This document shows positions 7,135-14,507 of a DNA stretch of 54,809 nucleotides, in pieces. The notes beneath the pieces were generated by a model. That model was given only the letters and a program-made list of their open reading frames with translations, did not search any database and was not told where the DNA came from. The number at the start of each line of letters is the position of its first letter. The stretch's first letter is position 1. Source of the stretch: Alphaproteobacteria bacterium HGW-Alphaproteobacteria-4 (GTDB lineage Bacteria > Pseudomonadota > Alphaproteobacteria > Rhodobacterales > Rhodobacteraceae); assembly GCA_002842855.1 (NCBI GenBank), contig PHEE01000017.1:1-54809 (forward strand), written 5' to 3'. The translations under genes were made by a program, and so were the position numbers.

Positions 7135-9192
7135 ATGGACACGATGATCGAACTGCCGGCCATGCGCCGGTCGGCGGAGCTTGCGCCGAACACCGCCGAT
7201 GCCGACAGCCGCACCGTCGAGGTGGTCTGGTCGGCCGGGGCCCGCGTCCGCCGCGCGACCTTCTTCGGCGAGCCCTATGACGAGGAACTCAGCCTCGACC
7301 CGGCGCATGTGCGGCTCGACCGGCTGAACGCGGGCGCGCCCTTCCTGAAGGTGCACGAGCTCGACACGCTGGACGCGGTGATCGGCTCGGTCGTCCCCGG
7401 TTCGGCACGGATCGAGAACGGCCGCGGGATCGCGCTGGTGCGGATCAGCGAGCGTGCCGATGTCGAGCCGATCTGGCGCGACATCCAGGCCGGGCACATC
7501 CGGGCGGTCTCGATCGGCTATCAGGTCCACCGCTTCGAGGTCTCGAAACCCGAGGCCGCCCGCGAGCTCTGGCGCGCGGTGGACTGGACGCCCTTCGAGG
7601 TCTCTGCCGTCGCGGTCGGCGCCGACCCCGCCGCGGGCTTCCGCGCCCGGCATCCCCTTCACGACTGCGTCCTCCACCGCCGGGACGCCCCTTCCACCAC
7701 GAAAGGATCGATCCCGATGACGGACAAGACCGAAACCCCGGCGCTCGACGCCGCGACCCCCGCCACCACCCAGCCGACCGAGCCGGTCGCAACCGAGGAC
7801 ACCGCAATGACCGAGCCGAAAGCGGCTGCGCCCGAACCGAAGGTCGCCGCAGTCGAAACCCGCGCGCATCCCAAGACTGATGCCCCCGCTGCGCCTGACA
7901 CCGAAGCGGTCGCGACCCGCGCCCGCGAGGCCGAGCGTGACCGCGTCTCCACCATCTACGATCTGGCGGGCCGCCTGAACCTCGAGCGCAGCTTCGCCGA
8001 GGATCTGGTCAAGCGCGGCGTCAGCGTCGACGAATCCCGCCGCCTGATCCTCGACCAGGTCGCCGCGAAATCCGACGAGACCCGGACCTTCCCGCACGTC
8101 TCCGTCCCGCTCGGCGGCCGGGACGAGCGCATCACCCGGCGCGACGCGGTGGCGAACGCGCTGCTGCACCGCTACAGCCCGACGCTGTTCCAGCTGGAGG
8201 ACGCCGCCCGCCAGTATCGCGGCATGACGCTGCTGGAACTCGCCCGCGAAAGCCTCGGCAATGCCGGGGTCAACACGCGGGGCCTGTCGCGTGACGAGGT
8301 GGCGACGCGCGCCCTGCATTCGACCTCGGACTTCCCCGAGATCCTGTCGGCGGTCACCAACAAGACCCTGCGGCAGGCCTACGAGGCCTATCCCCGCACC
8401 TTCATGCTGTTCTGCCGCCAGGTGCTCGCCACCGACTTCAAGGCGATGCACCGGGTGCAGCTCGGCGAGGCGCCGCAGCTGCTGGAGGTCGGCGAGAGCG
8501 GCGAGTTCAAGCGCGGCACGCTCGGCGAGAGCAAGGAGAGCTACAAGGTCAAGACTTATGGCCGGGTGGTCGCGATCACCCGCCAGACCCTGATCAACGA
8601 CGATCTGGACGCCTTCACCCGCATCCCGGCGATGTACGGCAACTCCATCGCCCAGCTGGAGAGCGACGTGGTCTGGGGCATCATCACCGCCAACCCAGCG
8701 ATGGCCGACGGCAACGCCCTGTTCCACACCACGCACAAGAACCTCGCGGGCACTGGTGCTGCGCTCGATGTCGGCAGCGTCGGTGCGGCGCGCGCCGCCA
8801 TGGCCAAGCAGACCGGTCTCGACAAGAAGACGGTGCTGAACGTTCGGCCTGCCTTCCTGATTGTGCCCGCCTCGCTGGAACTGAAGGCCGAGCAGCTGGT
8901 GGCGCAGAACCTTGTGCCCGCCGCGACGTCCAGCGTCGTGCCGCAGTCGATCCGCACGCTCGCGCCGATCAGCGAACCCCGGCTCGACGCCGCCAGCGAG
9001 ACCGCCTGGTACCTGGCGGCCAGCCCGAACCAGATCGACACCATCGAGTACGCCTATCTCGAGGGTCAGCAGGGTGCCTACATCGAGACCCGCAACGGCT
9101 TCGACGTCGACGGCGTCGAGATCAAGTGCCGCCTCGACTTCGGCGCCAAGGCGATCGACTGGCGCGGTCTCTACAAAAATCCTGGGGCGTAG
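7135..9192 (+). CDS. Prohead protease / major capsid protein fusion
   Basis: 685 residues in one open frame. Residues 1-190 resemble a phage prohead protease (FLKVHELDTLDAVIGSV, GHIRAVSIGYQVHRFE, DWTPFEVSAVAVGADP). A low-complexity Ala/Thr/Pro/Glu linker at about 195-265 could serve as the scaffold-like delta region. From about 300 onward is the capsid protein (STSDFPEILSAVTNKTL, YGRVVAITRQTLINDD, NALFHTTHKNLAG, GAYIETRNGFDVDGVEIKC). The protease presumably cuts the linker during assembly to free the capsid subunit. Fused forms of this kind are known in Rhodobacterales phages. Confidence 0.92.
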   Translation: MDTMIELPAMRRSAELAPNTADADSRTVEVVWSAGARVRRATFFGEPYDEELSLDPAHVRLDRLNAGAPFLKVHELDTLDAVIGSVVPGSARIENGRGIALVRISERADVEPIWRDIQAGHIRAVSIGYQVHRFEVSKPEAARELWRAVDWTPFEVSAVAVGADPAAGFRARHPLHDCVLHRRDAPSTTKGSIPMTDKTETPALDAATPATTQPTEPVATEDTAMTEPKAAAPEPKVAAVETRAHPKTDAPAAPDTEAVATRAREAERDRVSTIYDLAGRLNLERSFAEDLVKRGVSVDESRRLILDQVAAKSDETRTFPHVSVPLGGRDERITRRDAVANALLHRYSPTLFQLEDAARQYRGMTLLELARESLGNAGVNTRGLSRDEVATRALHSTSDFPEILSAVTNKTLRQAYEAYPRTFMLFCRQVLATDFKAMHRVQLGEAPQLLEVGESGEFKRGTLGESKESYKVKTYGRVVAITRQTLINDDLDAFTRIPAMYGNSIAQLESDVVWGIITANPAMADGNALFHTTHKNLAGTGAALDVGSVGAARAAMAKQTGLDKKTVLNVRPAFLIVPASLELKAEQLVAQNLVPAATSSVVPQSIRTLAPISEPRLDAASETAWYLAASPNQIDTIEYAYLEGQQGAYIETRNGFDVDGVEIKCRLDFGAKAIDWRGLYKNPGA

Positions 9193-9207
9193 GTCCGGCT
9201 GGCTCCC

Positions 9208-9780
9208 ATGACGATCGATGATCGACAGGGCGCGGTGCCGATCCCCGGTTTCCCCGGATACCACGTCGACCGGACCGGCCAGGTCTGGAGCGCGCATCGC
9301 AAGGGCAGGATCCCTCGCGGTGCGTGCTCTCGCTGGCTGGACCGCCGCGACTGGACGCTGAGGCGGCCGTGGCGAGACCCAGAGGGATATCTGCACCACA
9401 CGCTGGTCCGCTACCAAGCTGGCACGCGCCACCGGATCGCTCTGCACATCCTGGTAGCGACCACGTTCTTGGGCCCGCGACCGGAGGGACTGGTCGTCGC
9501 CCACCTCGACGGCGACAAGTCCAACAACGGTGTCGAAAACCTCGCCTTTGTCACGCAGCGCGAGAACATCGAACACAAGCGCGACCACGGCACGATGCCC
9601 TGCGGCGACCGCTCACATCTCTCGCGCCTGACCGATCATCAATGCAGCCGCATGCTCGACTGTCTCGGCGCGGGGTTCTCCCGCCGAGAGGTGGCCGGGG
9701 CGTTCGGCGTCACCGTCAGCCACGTCGCCGCCCTGAAGACTGGCCGCATCCGAAAGCACCTGACCAATCATCGCGTCTGA
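9208..9780 (+). CDS. Free-standing HNH endonuclease with NUMOD4 motif
   Basis: 190 residues. The start (IPGFPGYHVDRTGQVWS) is a NUMOD4 motif, common in homing endonucleases. The HNH core follows (RIALHILVATTFLGPRP, VAHLDGDKSNNGVENLAFVT, NIEHKRDHG). The C-terminal part (SRREVAGAFGVTVSHVAALKTGRI) is a helix-turn-helix of the kind that gives these enzymes target specificity. It lies as a whole gene between the capsid and the DUF2190 decoration gene, so it is probably a mobile intronless homing gene spreading through capsid loci of related phages. Confidence 0.88.
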   Translation: MTIDDRQGAVPIPGFPGYHVDRTGQVWSAHRKGRIPRGACSRWLDRRDWTLRRPWRDPEGYLHHTLVRYQAGTRHRIALHILVATTFLGPRPEGLVVAHLDGDKSNNGVENLAFVTQRENIEHKRDHGTMPCGDRSHLSRLTDHQCSRMLDCLGAGFSRREVAGAFGVTVSHVAALKTGRIRKHLTNHRV

Positions 9781-9795
9781 GAAAGGAACATTCCC

Positions 9796-10131
9796 ATGAA
9801 AAACTACGTCCAGCCCGGCAACACCATCACCCTGACCGCGCCCTATGCCGTCGCCTCCGGCGATGGCCTGCTCGTCGGCTCCATCTTCGGCGTGGCCGCC
9901 GGAGCGGCCGCCCTCAGCGAGCCCGTCGAGACCGCGCTCGTCGGCGTCTTCGACATCACCAAGGTCGGCTCGCAGGCCTGGACGGTCGGCGCCAAGGTTT
10001 ACTGGGACGACACCAACAAGCGCTGCACCACGGTCGCGACCGACAACACCCTCATCGGCGTGGCCACCGAGGCGGTGGCGAGCGGCGCGGGCGACACCAT
10101 CGGCCGGGTGCGCCTGAACGCGGCGTTCTGA
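9796..10131 (+). CDS. DUF2190 capsid decoration protein
   Basis: 111 residues with a GAAAGGAAC ribosome site. The sequence (MKNYVQPGNTITLTAPYAV, GSIFGVAAGAA, GAKVYWDDTNKRCTTV, IGVATEAVASGAGDTIGRV) is a small beta-rich protein of the DUF2190 family, which coats the outside of phage heads. Its place after the capsid gene fits. Its stop overlaps the next start by one base (TGATG). Confidence 0.85.
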   Translation: MKNYVQPGNTITLTAPYAVASGDGLLVGSIFGVAAGAAALSEPVETALVGVFDITKVGSQAWTVGAKVYWDDTNKRCTTVATDNTLIGVATEAVASGAGDTIGRVRLNAAF

Positions 10132-10442
10132 TGAGCGCCTTTGCCGCCGCCGTGGGCGCGCTCTTCGCCGATCCGAACGTCGGCCGGGACGCGGTCTACA
10201 TCGCCGAGGGCGGCGTGCCTGTGCTGGTGCGGGTCGTTGCCCGGCGCGCCGACGCCATCACCGACTTTGGCGATGCGCGGCTCTGGTCCGAGACCACCCG
10301 GATCGATCTGCGCGCCGCAGAGGTTGCGAACCCGCGCCCCGGCGACCGCTTCGAGATCGAGGGCGAGGCCTTCCTTATTCAGGGAGAGCCTGTCCGCGAC
10401 CGCGAGCGGCTGGTCTGGACCGTCGATCTGCGACCAGCGTGA
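10131..10442 (+). CDS. Head-tail joining protein
   Basis: 103 residues from the overlapping ATG at 10131. It is a small beta-rich protein (YIAEGGVPVLVRVVARR, RIDLRAAEVANPRPGDRFEIEGEAFLIQ) resembling the lambda FII / head-tail attachment family, which joins the portal complex to the tail. The position between the decoration protein and the tail-completion genes agrees with this. Sequence similarity in this family is weak, so the call rests partly on gene order. Confidence 0.7.
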   Translation: MSAFAAAVGALFADPNVGRDAVYIAEGGVPVLVRVVARRADAITDFGDARLWSETTRIDLRAAEVANPRPGDRFEIEGEAFLIQGEPVRDRERLVWTVDLRPA

Positions 10443-11080
10443 CAGCGATGAAGCTGAAGCTCGACATCGATCCCGACATCGTCGCGATGATGGCGGCGGA
10501 GGTGGCGGCGGGCGAACGCGCGGTGACGGCCGCCATGCGCGAGGCCGGGACCGGGCTGAAGACCGCGTGGCGGTTGCAGATCACCGGCGCGGGTCTCGGG
10601 ACCCGGCTGGCCAACTCGATCCGGAGCCAGAACTTCCCGAGGGCGGGCGAGAGTCTCGACGCGGCGGCCCTGATCTGGTCGAAGGCCCCAGTGATCGTCG
10701 GCGCGCATGACACGGGGCCGCTGATCCGCTCGAAGAATGGGTTCTGGCTGGCGATCCCGCTGCCAGCCGCAGGCAAGTCCCTGCGCGGCGGCAGGATCAC
10801 GCCCGGCGAATGGGAACGGCGACGCGGGCTGCGCCTGCGCTTCGTCTATCGACGGACGGGCCCGAGCCTGCTGGTGGCGGAGGGACGGCTGAACACGAAG
10901 GGCCAGGCGGTGGTGTCGCGCTCAAAGACCGGGCGCGGCAGGGTCACCGCGCCGATCTTCCTGCTGGTGCCGCAGGTGAAACTGCCGAAGCGGCTGGACT
11001 TGGCGCGGGATGCAGACCGGGCGTTGGACGGTCTGCCGGGGAGGATCGTGGCCAACTGGGTGGAGGGGAAGTTGCGGTGA
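10439..11080 (+). CDS. DUF6441 tail-completion-like protein
   Basis: 213 residues from GTG 10439 (a GTGA overlap with the upstream stop); ATG 10448 is an alternative. The pattern matches the DUF6441 family: an early helix (IVAMMAAEVAAGERAVTAAM), then NSIRSQNFP and GPLIRSKNGFWLAIPLP, then FLLVPQVKLPKRLDLA. Members occur at this place in head-to-tail gene clusters and resemble HK97 gp10-type tail-completion proteins. The gene order downstream is interrupted by an antisense insertion right after the stop. Confidence 0.75.
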   Translation: MTAMKLKLDIDPDIVAMMAAEVAAGERAVTAAMREAGTGLKTAWRLQITGAGLGTRLANSIRSQNFPRAGESLDAAALIWSKAPVIVGAHDTGPLIRSKNGFWLAIPLPAAGKSLRGGRITPGEWERRRGLRLRFVYRRTGPSLLVAEGRLNTKGQAVVSRSKTGRGRVTAPIFLLVPQVKLPKRLDLARDADRALDGLPGRIVANWVEGKLR

Positions 11081-11081
11081 C

Positions 11082-11798
11082 TTACGACAGCCCGTCGATC
11101 TGTCGCGCGACCAGCTGCTGCAGGTGCCACAGCCCGCTGTCGCGAATCCCACGCGCTTCAAGCTGGGTCACGGTGTTCAGCAGATATTCCGCGCCGCTGC
11201 CCCAATGGCCGCAGGCGACGGCAAGTGTCCGGGCGACCTCATCTGGCGATAGACTGCCGGCATAGTAGGGCGAGGCCCGGTTCATCACGAAACCCAGCGC
11301 TTTTACCGGGCCGGATGCTGTCTGAACCGTGATCCAGCGGGGCACGTTGTTGATCGGCTTCACAGTGAATTCGCGACGGAACAGGCGGTCCAGCTGGTGT
11401 TCGAGGTTTTCCGACGGCAGTTCGTAGAGGATACCCCGGCATTGGCCGCCACGGTCCAGCGCCATCATCAGCCCGGGCTGATCCAGCGTGCCGCGAAAGC
11501 GGTGCTGGCGCAGGCAGAAGGAACGATGCCAGCCCCGGGCGACCCCAGTCTGCTCGGCCCGGTGCTCGATCTCGGGCTTCCAGATCAGCGAGCCGAAAGC
11601 GAACAACTGGGTCGGCCGGTGGGGATCGGGGTGGCTCCCGGCAATCCGTGCCACCCAGTCGGCATAGTCGGCATCGGTCTGCTGCTGAACGCCAGGAGTC
11701 GGGCCCGTGTCTTCGACAACGCGGTGGACCCGGGCGATATGGTCCGGTGTCAGCGAGAGGTTTCTGGAGGGAGCTTGCATCTTGGCCCCATCAGTCAC
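11082..11798 (-). CDS. ChaC-type gamma-glutamylcyclotransferase (antisense insertion)
   Basis: About 238 residues from GTG 11798, or 232 from ATG 11780. It shows the ChaC hallmarks FAFGSLIWKPEIEHR (the glycine-rich substrate loop), RSFCLRQHRFRGTLDQPGLMMALDRGG and a conserved acidic residue region (LDRLFRREF). The enzyme splits glutathione into 5-oxoproline and Cys-Gly in the cytoplasm. It is antisense to the tail genes, one base from the end of DUF6441, and has its own upstream spacer (11799-11926). Base use is less extreme than in its neighbours. It looks like a lysogenic-conversion gene or moron. A link to the glutathione needed by the arsenate reductase carried elsewhere is only a guess. 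Confidence 0.85.
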   Translation of the reverse strand: MTDGAKMQAPSRNLSLTPDHIARVHRVVEDTGPTPGVQQQTDADYADWVARIAGSHPDPHRPTQLFAFGSLIWKPEIEHRAEQTGVARGWHRSFCLRQHRFRGTLDQPGLMMALDRGGQCRGILYELPSENLEHQLDRLFRREFTVKPINNVPRWITVQTASGPVKALGFVMNRASPYYAGSLSPDEVARTLAVACGHWGSGAEYLLNTVTQLEARGIRDSGLWHLQQLVARQIDGLS

Positions 11799-11926
11799 GA
11801 CGAGTCTCGGGCGACCGGCGCTTCAAGCATCTTAGCACAAGCCGCGTGAGTAGATCAGGGTCTTCATTTTCGACCGACGCCGTGCCCGCGGCATGGATTT
11901 CGATTGCATCCGGAAGCTTCAATTCT

Positions 11927-12346
11927 ATGTCCTCACCCCGCGAAACCATCCTCGCTGCGCTGCACGCGCGGCTTTCGGCGTTGCCCGCCATCGCCCTCCG
12001 CGGCGAGGTGCTGCCCGAGCGCGTCCCGGCCGAGGGGCTGCTGATCCTGCGCGACGGCGAGCCGGGGGAGCCCGAGGTGACGCTGTCGCCGCTCGCCTAC
12101 CACTACCAGCACCGCGCCGAGATCGAGGCGGTCGTGCAGGGCGCCGCGCGTGACGCCACCTTCGACACCCTCTGCGCCGGCATCGGCGCGGCGATTGCCG
12201 CTGACCGCACGCTGGGCGGGCTCTGCGACTGGGTCGAGGTGGAAGCGCCGCGCCCGGTCGATCTGCCGGTCGAGGGCGCCGCGAGTCTGAAGGCGGCCTT
12301 GATCCCGGTCATCCTGCACTATTCCACGGCCGACCCGCTGGCCTGA
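11927..12346 (+). CDS. DUF3168-like tail terminator / minor tail protein
   Basis: 139 residues from ATG 11927. It opens with a helix (RETILAALHARLSALP) and continues with beta strands including LLILRDGEPGEPEVTLSPL and YHYQHRAEIEAVVQG, the layout of lambda gpU / DUF3168 tail-terminator proteins. These cap the tail tube and meet the head. It comes just before the tail tube gene, as expected. Upstream of the start the frame is open but belongs to the spacer of the antisense ChaC gene. Confidence 0.65.
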   Translation: MSSPRETILAALHARLSALPAIALRGEVLPERVPAEGLLILRDGEPGEPEVTLSPLAYHYQHRAEIEAVVQGAARDATFDTLCAGIGAAIAADRTLGGLCDWVEVEAPRPVDLPVEGAASLKAALIPVILHYSTADPLA

Positions 12347-12370
12347 CCCCGACAACCCGAGGAGAACACC

Positions 12371-13173
12371 ATGGCACGAGCCCAGGGGGCGCGGGCGCTG
12401 ATGGCGCTTGCGTTCGAGACGACCTATGGAACGCCGCCGTCGTGCCGCTCGACGCCGAGGCCTTCGGATTCTGGCTGAAGGCGGCCTTCGGCGCGCCCAC
12501 GACCATGGGTGTGGAGGCGCCGTACAGCCACGAGTTCCAGTCCGGGTCCTGGACGCTGCCCTCGATGTCGATCGAGACCGGCATGCCGGAGGTGCCGCGC
12601 TACGCCATGTATTCCGGCTGCGTGCTCGACCAGATCACCTGGCAGATGCAGCGCTCGGGCCTGCTCACCGCGACCGCGCGGCTGGTGGCGCAGGGCGAGA
12701 CGGTGGGCACGACCACCAGCGCCGGGACGCCCGCCGCGCTGGAGCTGAAGCGTTTCGGGCACTTCAACGGGGCGATCAGCCGCAATGGCACCGCCCTCGG
12801 CAACGTGGTCTCGGCCGAGATCACCTATGCCAACAACCTAGACCGGATCGAGACGATCCGCTCGGACGGGCGCATCGACGGCGCGGACCCGTCCATCGCG
12901 GCGCTCACGGGCCGGATCGAGGTGCGCTTCGCCGACCAGACGCTGGTGACGCAGGCCATCAACGGCGAGGCCTGCGAGCTCGAGTTCGCCTACGTCCTGC
13001 CCTCGGGCGAGAGCTTCACCTTCGCCGTGCACGCCGTCTACCTACCACGCCCGCGCATCGAGATTTCGGGGCCGCAGGGCGTCCAGGCAACGTTCGACTG
13101 GCAGGCCGCGCGCGACAGCGTGGTCGGCCGGATGTGCACCGCAACCCTGATCAACGACATAGAGGTGTATTGA
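12371..13173 (+). pseudogene. Major tail tube protein, internally deleted and frame-broken
   Basis: A good start is seen: GGAG at 12361, ATG at 12371, giving MARAQGARALMALAFETTYG. That frame hits TGA at 12476-12478 after 35 codons. From about 12440 another frame carries the rest of a tail tube protein: VVPLDAEAFGFWLKAAFG, then SWTLPSMSIETGMPEVPRYA, RFGHFNGAISRNG, RIDGADPSIAALTGRIEVRF and the end at 13173. Relatives known to me have about 50 extra residues between the GTPP and VVPLD segments. The joint is therefore read as a deletion that also changed frame. The only start for the second part would be GTG 12442, which lacks a ribosome site. Without this protein the tail could not form, so either the phage is dead or the assembly skipped a segment. 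Confidence 0.75.
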
Positions 13174-13175
13174 GG

Positions 13176-13613
13176 ATGCTGACGCTCGACCTGACCAACG
13201 CGCCGCGCTGGCATGACCTCGCCCCCGGCGTCCGGGTGCAGCTGCGCCCGCTGACCACCGCGCTGATGGTCGCCACGCGCAGCGATCCGGCTGTCGAAGC
13301 CATGCCCCAGGACGCTTCCGACGAAGAGCGCGCGGTCGCCTTCGGCAAGGCGCTGGCCCGCCGCGCGGTGCTCGCCTGGGAGGGCATCGGCGATACAGAC
13401 GGCAACCCCATCGACCCCAGCCCCGAGGCCATCGACGCGCTGCTCGATATCTGGCCGATCTTCGAGGCCTTCCAGCTGACCTACGTCTCGAAGGGCCTGC
13501 TGCTGGAACAGGAAAAAAACGCCTCCGCGCTCTCGCCGAATGGTCCTTCGGCGGGGGTGAGCGATACTGCCAAGCCTGTGCGCAAGACTGCCCGGACTGC
13601 CCGGCGCGGCTGA
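13176..13613 (+). CDS. Tail assembly chaperone, short form (G-like)
   Basis: 145 residues from ATG 13176, three bases after the tail tube stop. It reads LTNAPRWHDLAPGVRVQLRPL, then a helical region ending in LTYVSKGLLLEQEKN. It matches the gene-transfer-agent-type tail chaperone in both position and sequence. The zero-frame product ends with a low-complexity, basic tail (KPVRKTARTARRG) after the slippery heptamer at 13514-13520, as expected when frameshifting makes a second, longer form. Confidence 0.8.
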   Translation: MLTLDLTNAPRWHDLAPGVRVQLRPLTTALMVATRSDPAVEAMPQDASDEERAVAFGKALARRAVLAWEGIGDTDGNPIDPSPEAIDALLDIWPIFEAFQLTYVSKGLLLEQEKNASALSPNGPSAGVSDTAKPVRKTARTARRG

Positions 13614-13855
13614 ACCGTCCGGAAACGCCGGAGGGTTGGCAGGTCTGGGACCTGGTCGGCCGCCTCGGCAGTCAGCTGCGTGTGTTGCCGGGCGCGGTGA
13701 TCGGCTGGGACATGTCGGCGGCGCTGGCGCTCGGTGACGCGCTCGGCGTGCCGCCGCTCGCCATGGCCGAACTGCTGCCCGTCATCGAGGCGGTGATGGT
13801 GCGGAAGCTGAACGAGGAACTGGCCGCGAATGGCGGCCCCGGTGTCAGGTCTTGA
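13176..13855 (+). CDS. Tail assembly chaperone, -1 frameshift long form (GT-like)
   Basis: Shifting back one base on the heptamer at 13514-13520 opens a frame to TGA 13853-13855. The new part reads RLRALAEWSFGGGERYCQAC, then CPDCPARLNRPETPEGWQVW, GQL-like LGSQLRVLPGAVIGWDMS and IEAVMVRKLNEELA. Four Cys (C..C....C..C) suggest a small zinc site. This second half is a clean, domain-like sequence with no start of its own at a ribosome site, which supports programmed frameshifting. The tape measure gene that this chaperone would wrap follows, separated by an antisense VapBC pair. The last 11 bases overlap the vapC gene end-to-end. Confidence 0.75.
13514..13520 (+). promoter_or_regulatory. -1 ribosomal frameshift slippery site A AAA AAC
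   Basis: In frame with the chaperone gene the heptamer is A AAA AAC (codons AAA 13515-13517, AAC 13518-13520), the classic X XXY YYZ form. Shifting by -1 leads into the conserved-looking downstream frame. Confidence 0.8.
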
Positions 13856-14225
13856 TCTTCTCGATCAGCGAGACGCCGGGCAGCCCCTCGAAATGCGCGT
13901 CGCAGGTCAGGAGCGTCGCGCCCTGTGCGCGGGCGGTTGCGAAGATGATCGCGTCGGCGGTGGCGAGCTTGTGCTCGCGGCAGGCTTCCGCGGCCGCCAG
14001 CGCGATCTCGGTGTCGAGCGGGACGACGTGGCAGACCTGCGTGAAGGCGATAACCTGATCGGCCTTGTCCTCGCCGACCTCGCGCGTCAGCCATTTCGCC
14101 AGCTCGAGCTGGACCATGGTCGGGACAAGCCACTCGGTCTGTTCGGGCAGCTGCCCGGACAGATTCTCGCCTGTCGGCGAACCGATCAGCCATTCGATCC
14201 ACGCCGAGGTGTCGACGAGGATCAT
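13845..14225 (-). CDS. vapC: VapC-type PIN-domain toxin
   Basis: 126 residues. PIN-domain landmarks are present: MILVDTSAWIEWL (first acidic residue D5), QLELAKWL (E in the middle), LATADAIIFATAR and LLTCDAHFEGLPGV (later Asp residues). VapC toxins are Mg-dependent RNases, usually cutting tRNA or rRNA. The gene is antisense to the tail operon, with its end inside the long chaperone frame, and is coupled by an ATGA overlap to the antitoxin gene. It may help stabilise the prophage or act against other phages. Confidence 0.9.
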   Translation of the reverse strand: MILVDTSAWIEWLIGSPTGENLSGQLPEQTEWLVPTMVQLELAKWLTREVGEDKADQVIAFTQVCHVVPLDTEIALAAAEACREHKLATADAIIFATARAQGATLLTCDAHFEGLPGVSLIEKIKT

Positions 14226-14443
14226 CAGAACCGGTCCGAGCGGTCGCGATAGTCGGTGGCGGACGCGCCGCGCGCGAGCCCCTTCAGCGCCTCTCGCTTC
14301 GGCACCGGCACAAGCAGGACGCCCGTGCCTTTCGGGATGAAGGCAAAGGTCAGCCCGGCCTCCCAGTGCTGGGCGGCCCGGATCGCCTTGGGAATCGAGA
14401 TCTGGAACTTCGAGGACAGGGTCGCGGTCTCGGCCATGGTCAT
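14225..14443 (-). CDS. vapB: VapB-type antitoxin, AbrB/MazE fold
   Basis: 72 residues from ATG 14443 (ATG 14437 is an alternative). The sequence AETATLSSKFQISIPKAIRA is a swapped-hairpin AbrB-type DNA-binding domain. The C-terminal part (RGASATDYRDRSDRF) would wrap and block the toxin. The promoter must lie in the 64 bases up to the tape measure start at 14508, a region with AT-rich bases (14450-14470). VapB normally represses its own operon with VapC. Confidence 0.88.
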   Translation of the reverse strand: MTMAETATLSSKFQISIPKAIRAAQHWEAGLTFAFIPKGTGVLLVPVPKREALKGLARGASATDYRDRSDRF

Positions 14444-14507
14444 ACCCTCATGTGATCGATGGCCAAAACGTAAGACGCCCGTGCGGCGAAAGCAAGGAGT
14501 CTGACCG

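Noticed and set aside
6670..9588. Very long open frame (972 codons) on the minus strand opposite the capsid and portal genes
   Set aside because: It is a GC-rich shadow of the portal/capsid frames with arginine, glycine and alanine bias and no family similarity; the plus-strand genes are certain.
12442..13173. Tail tube protein as an intact gene starting at GTG 12442
   Set aside because: No ribosome site there, while a well-placed ATG with GGAG at 12371 gives the expected N-terminus in another frame. A broken gene explains both.
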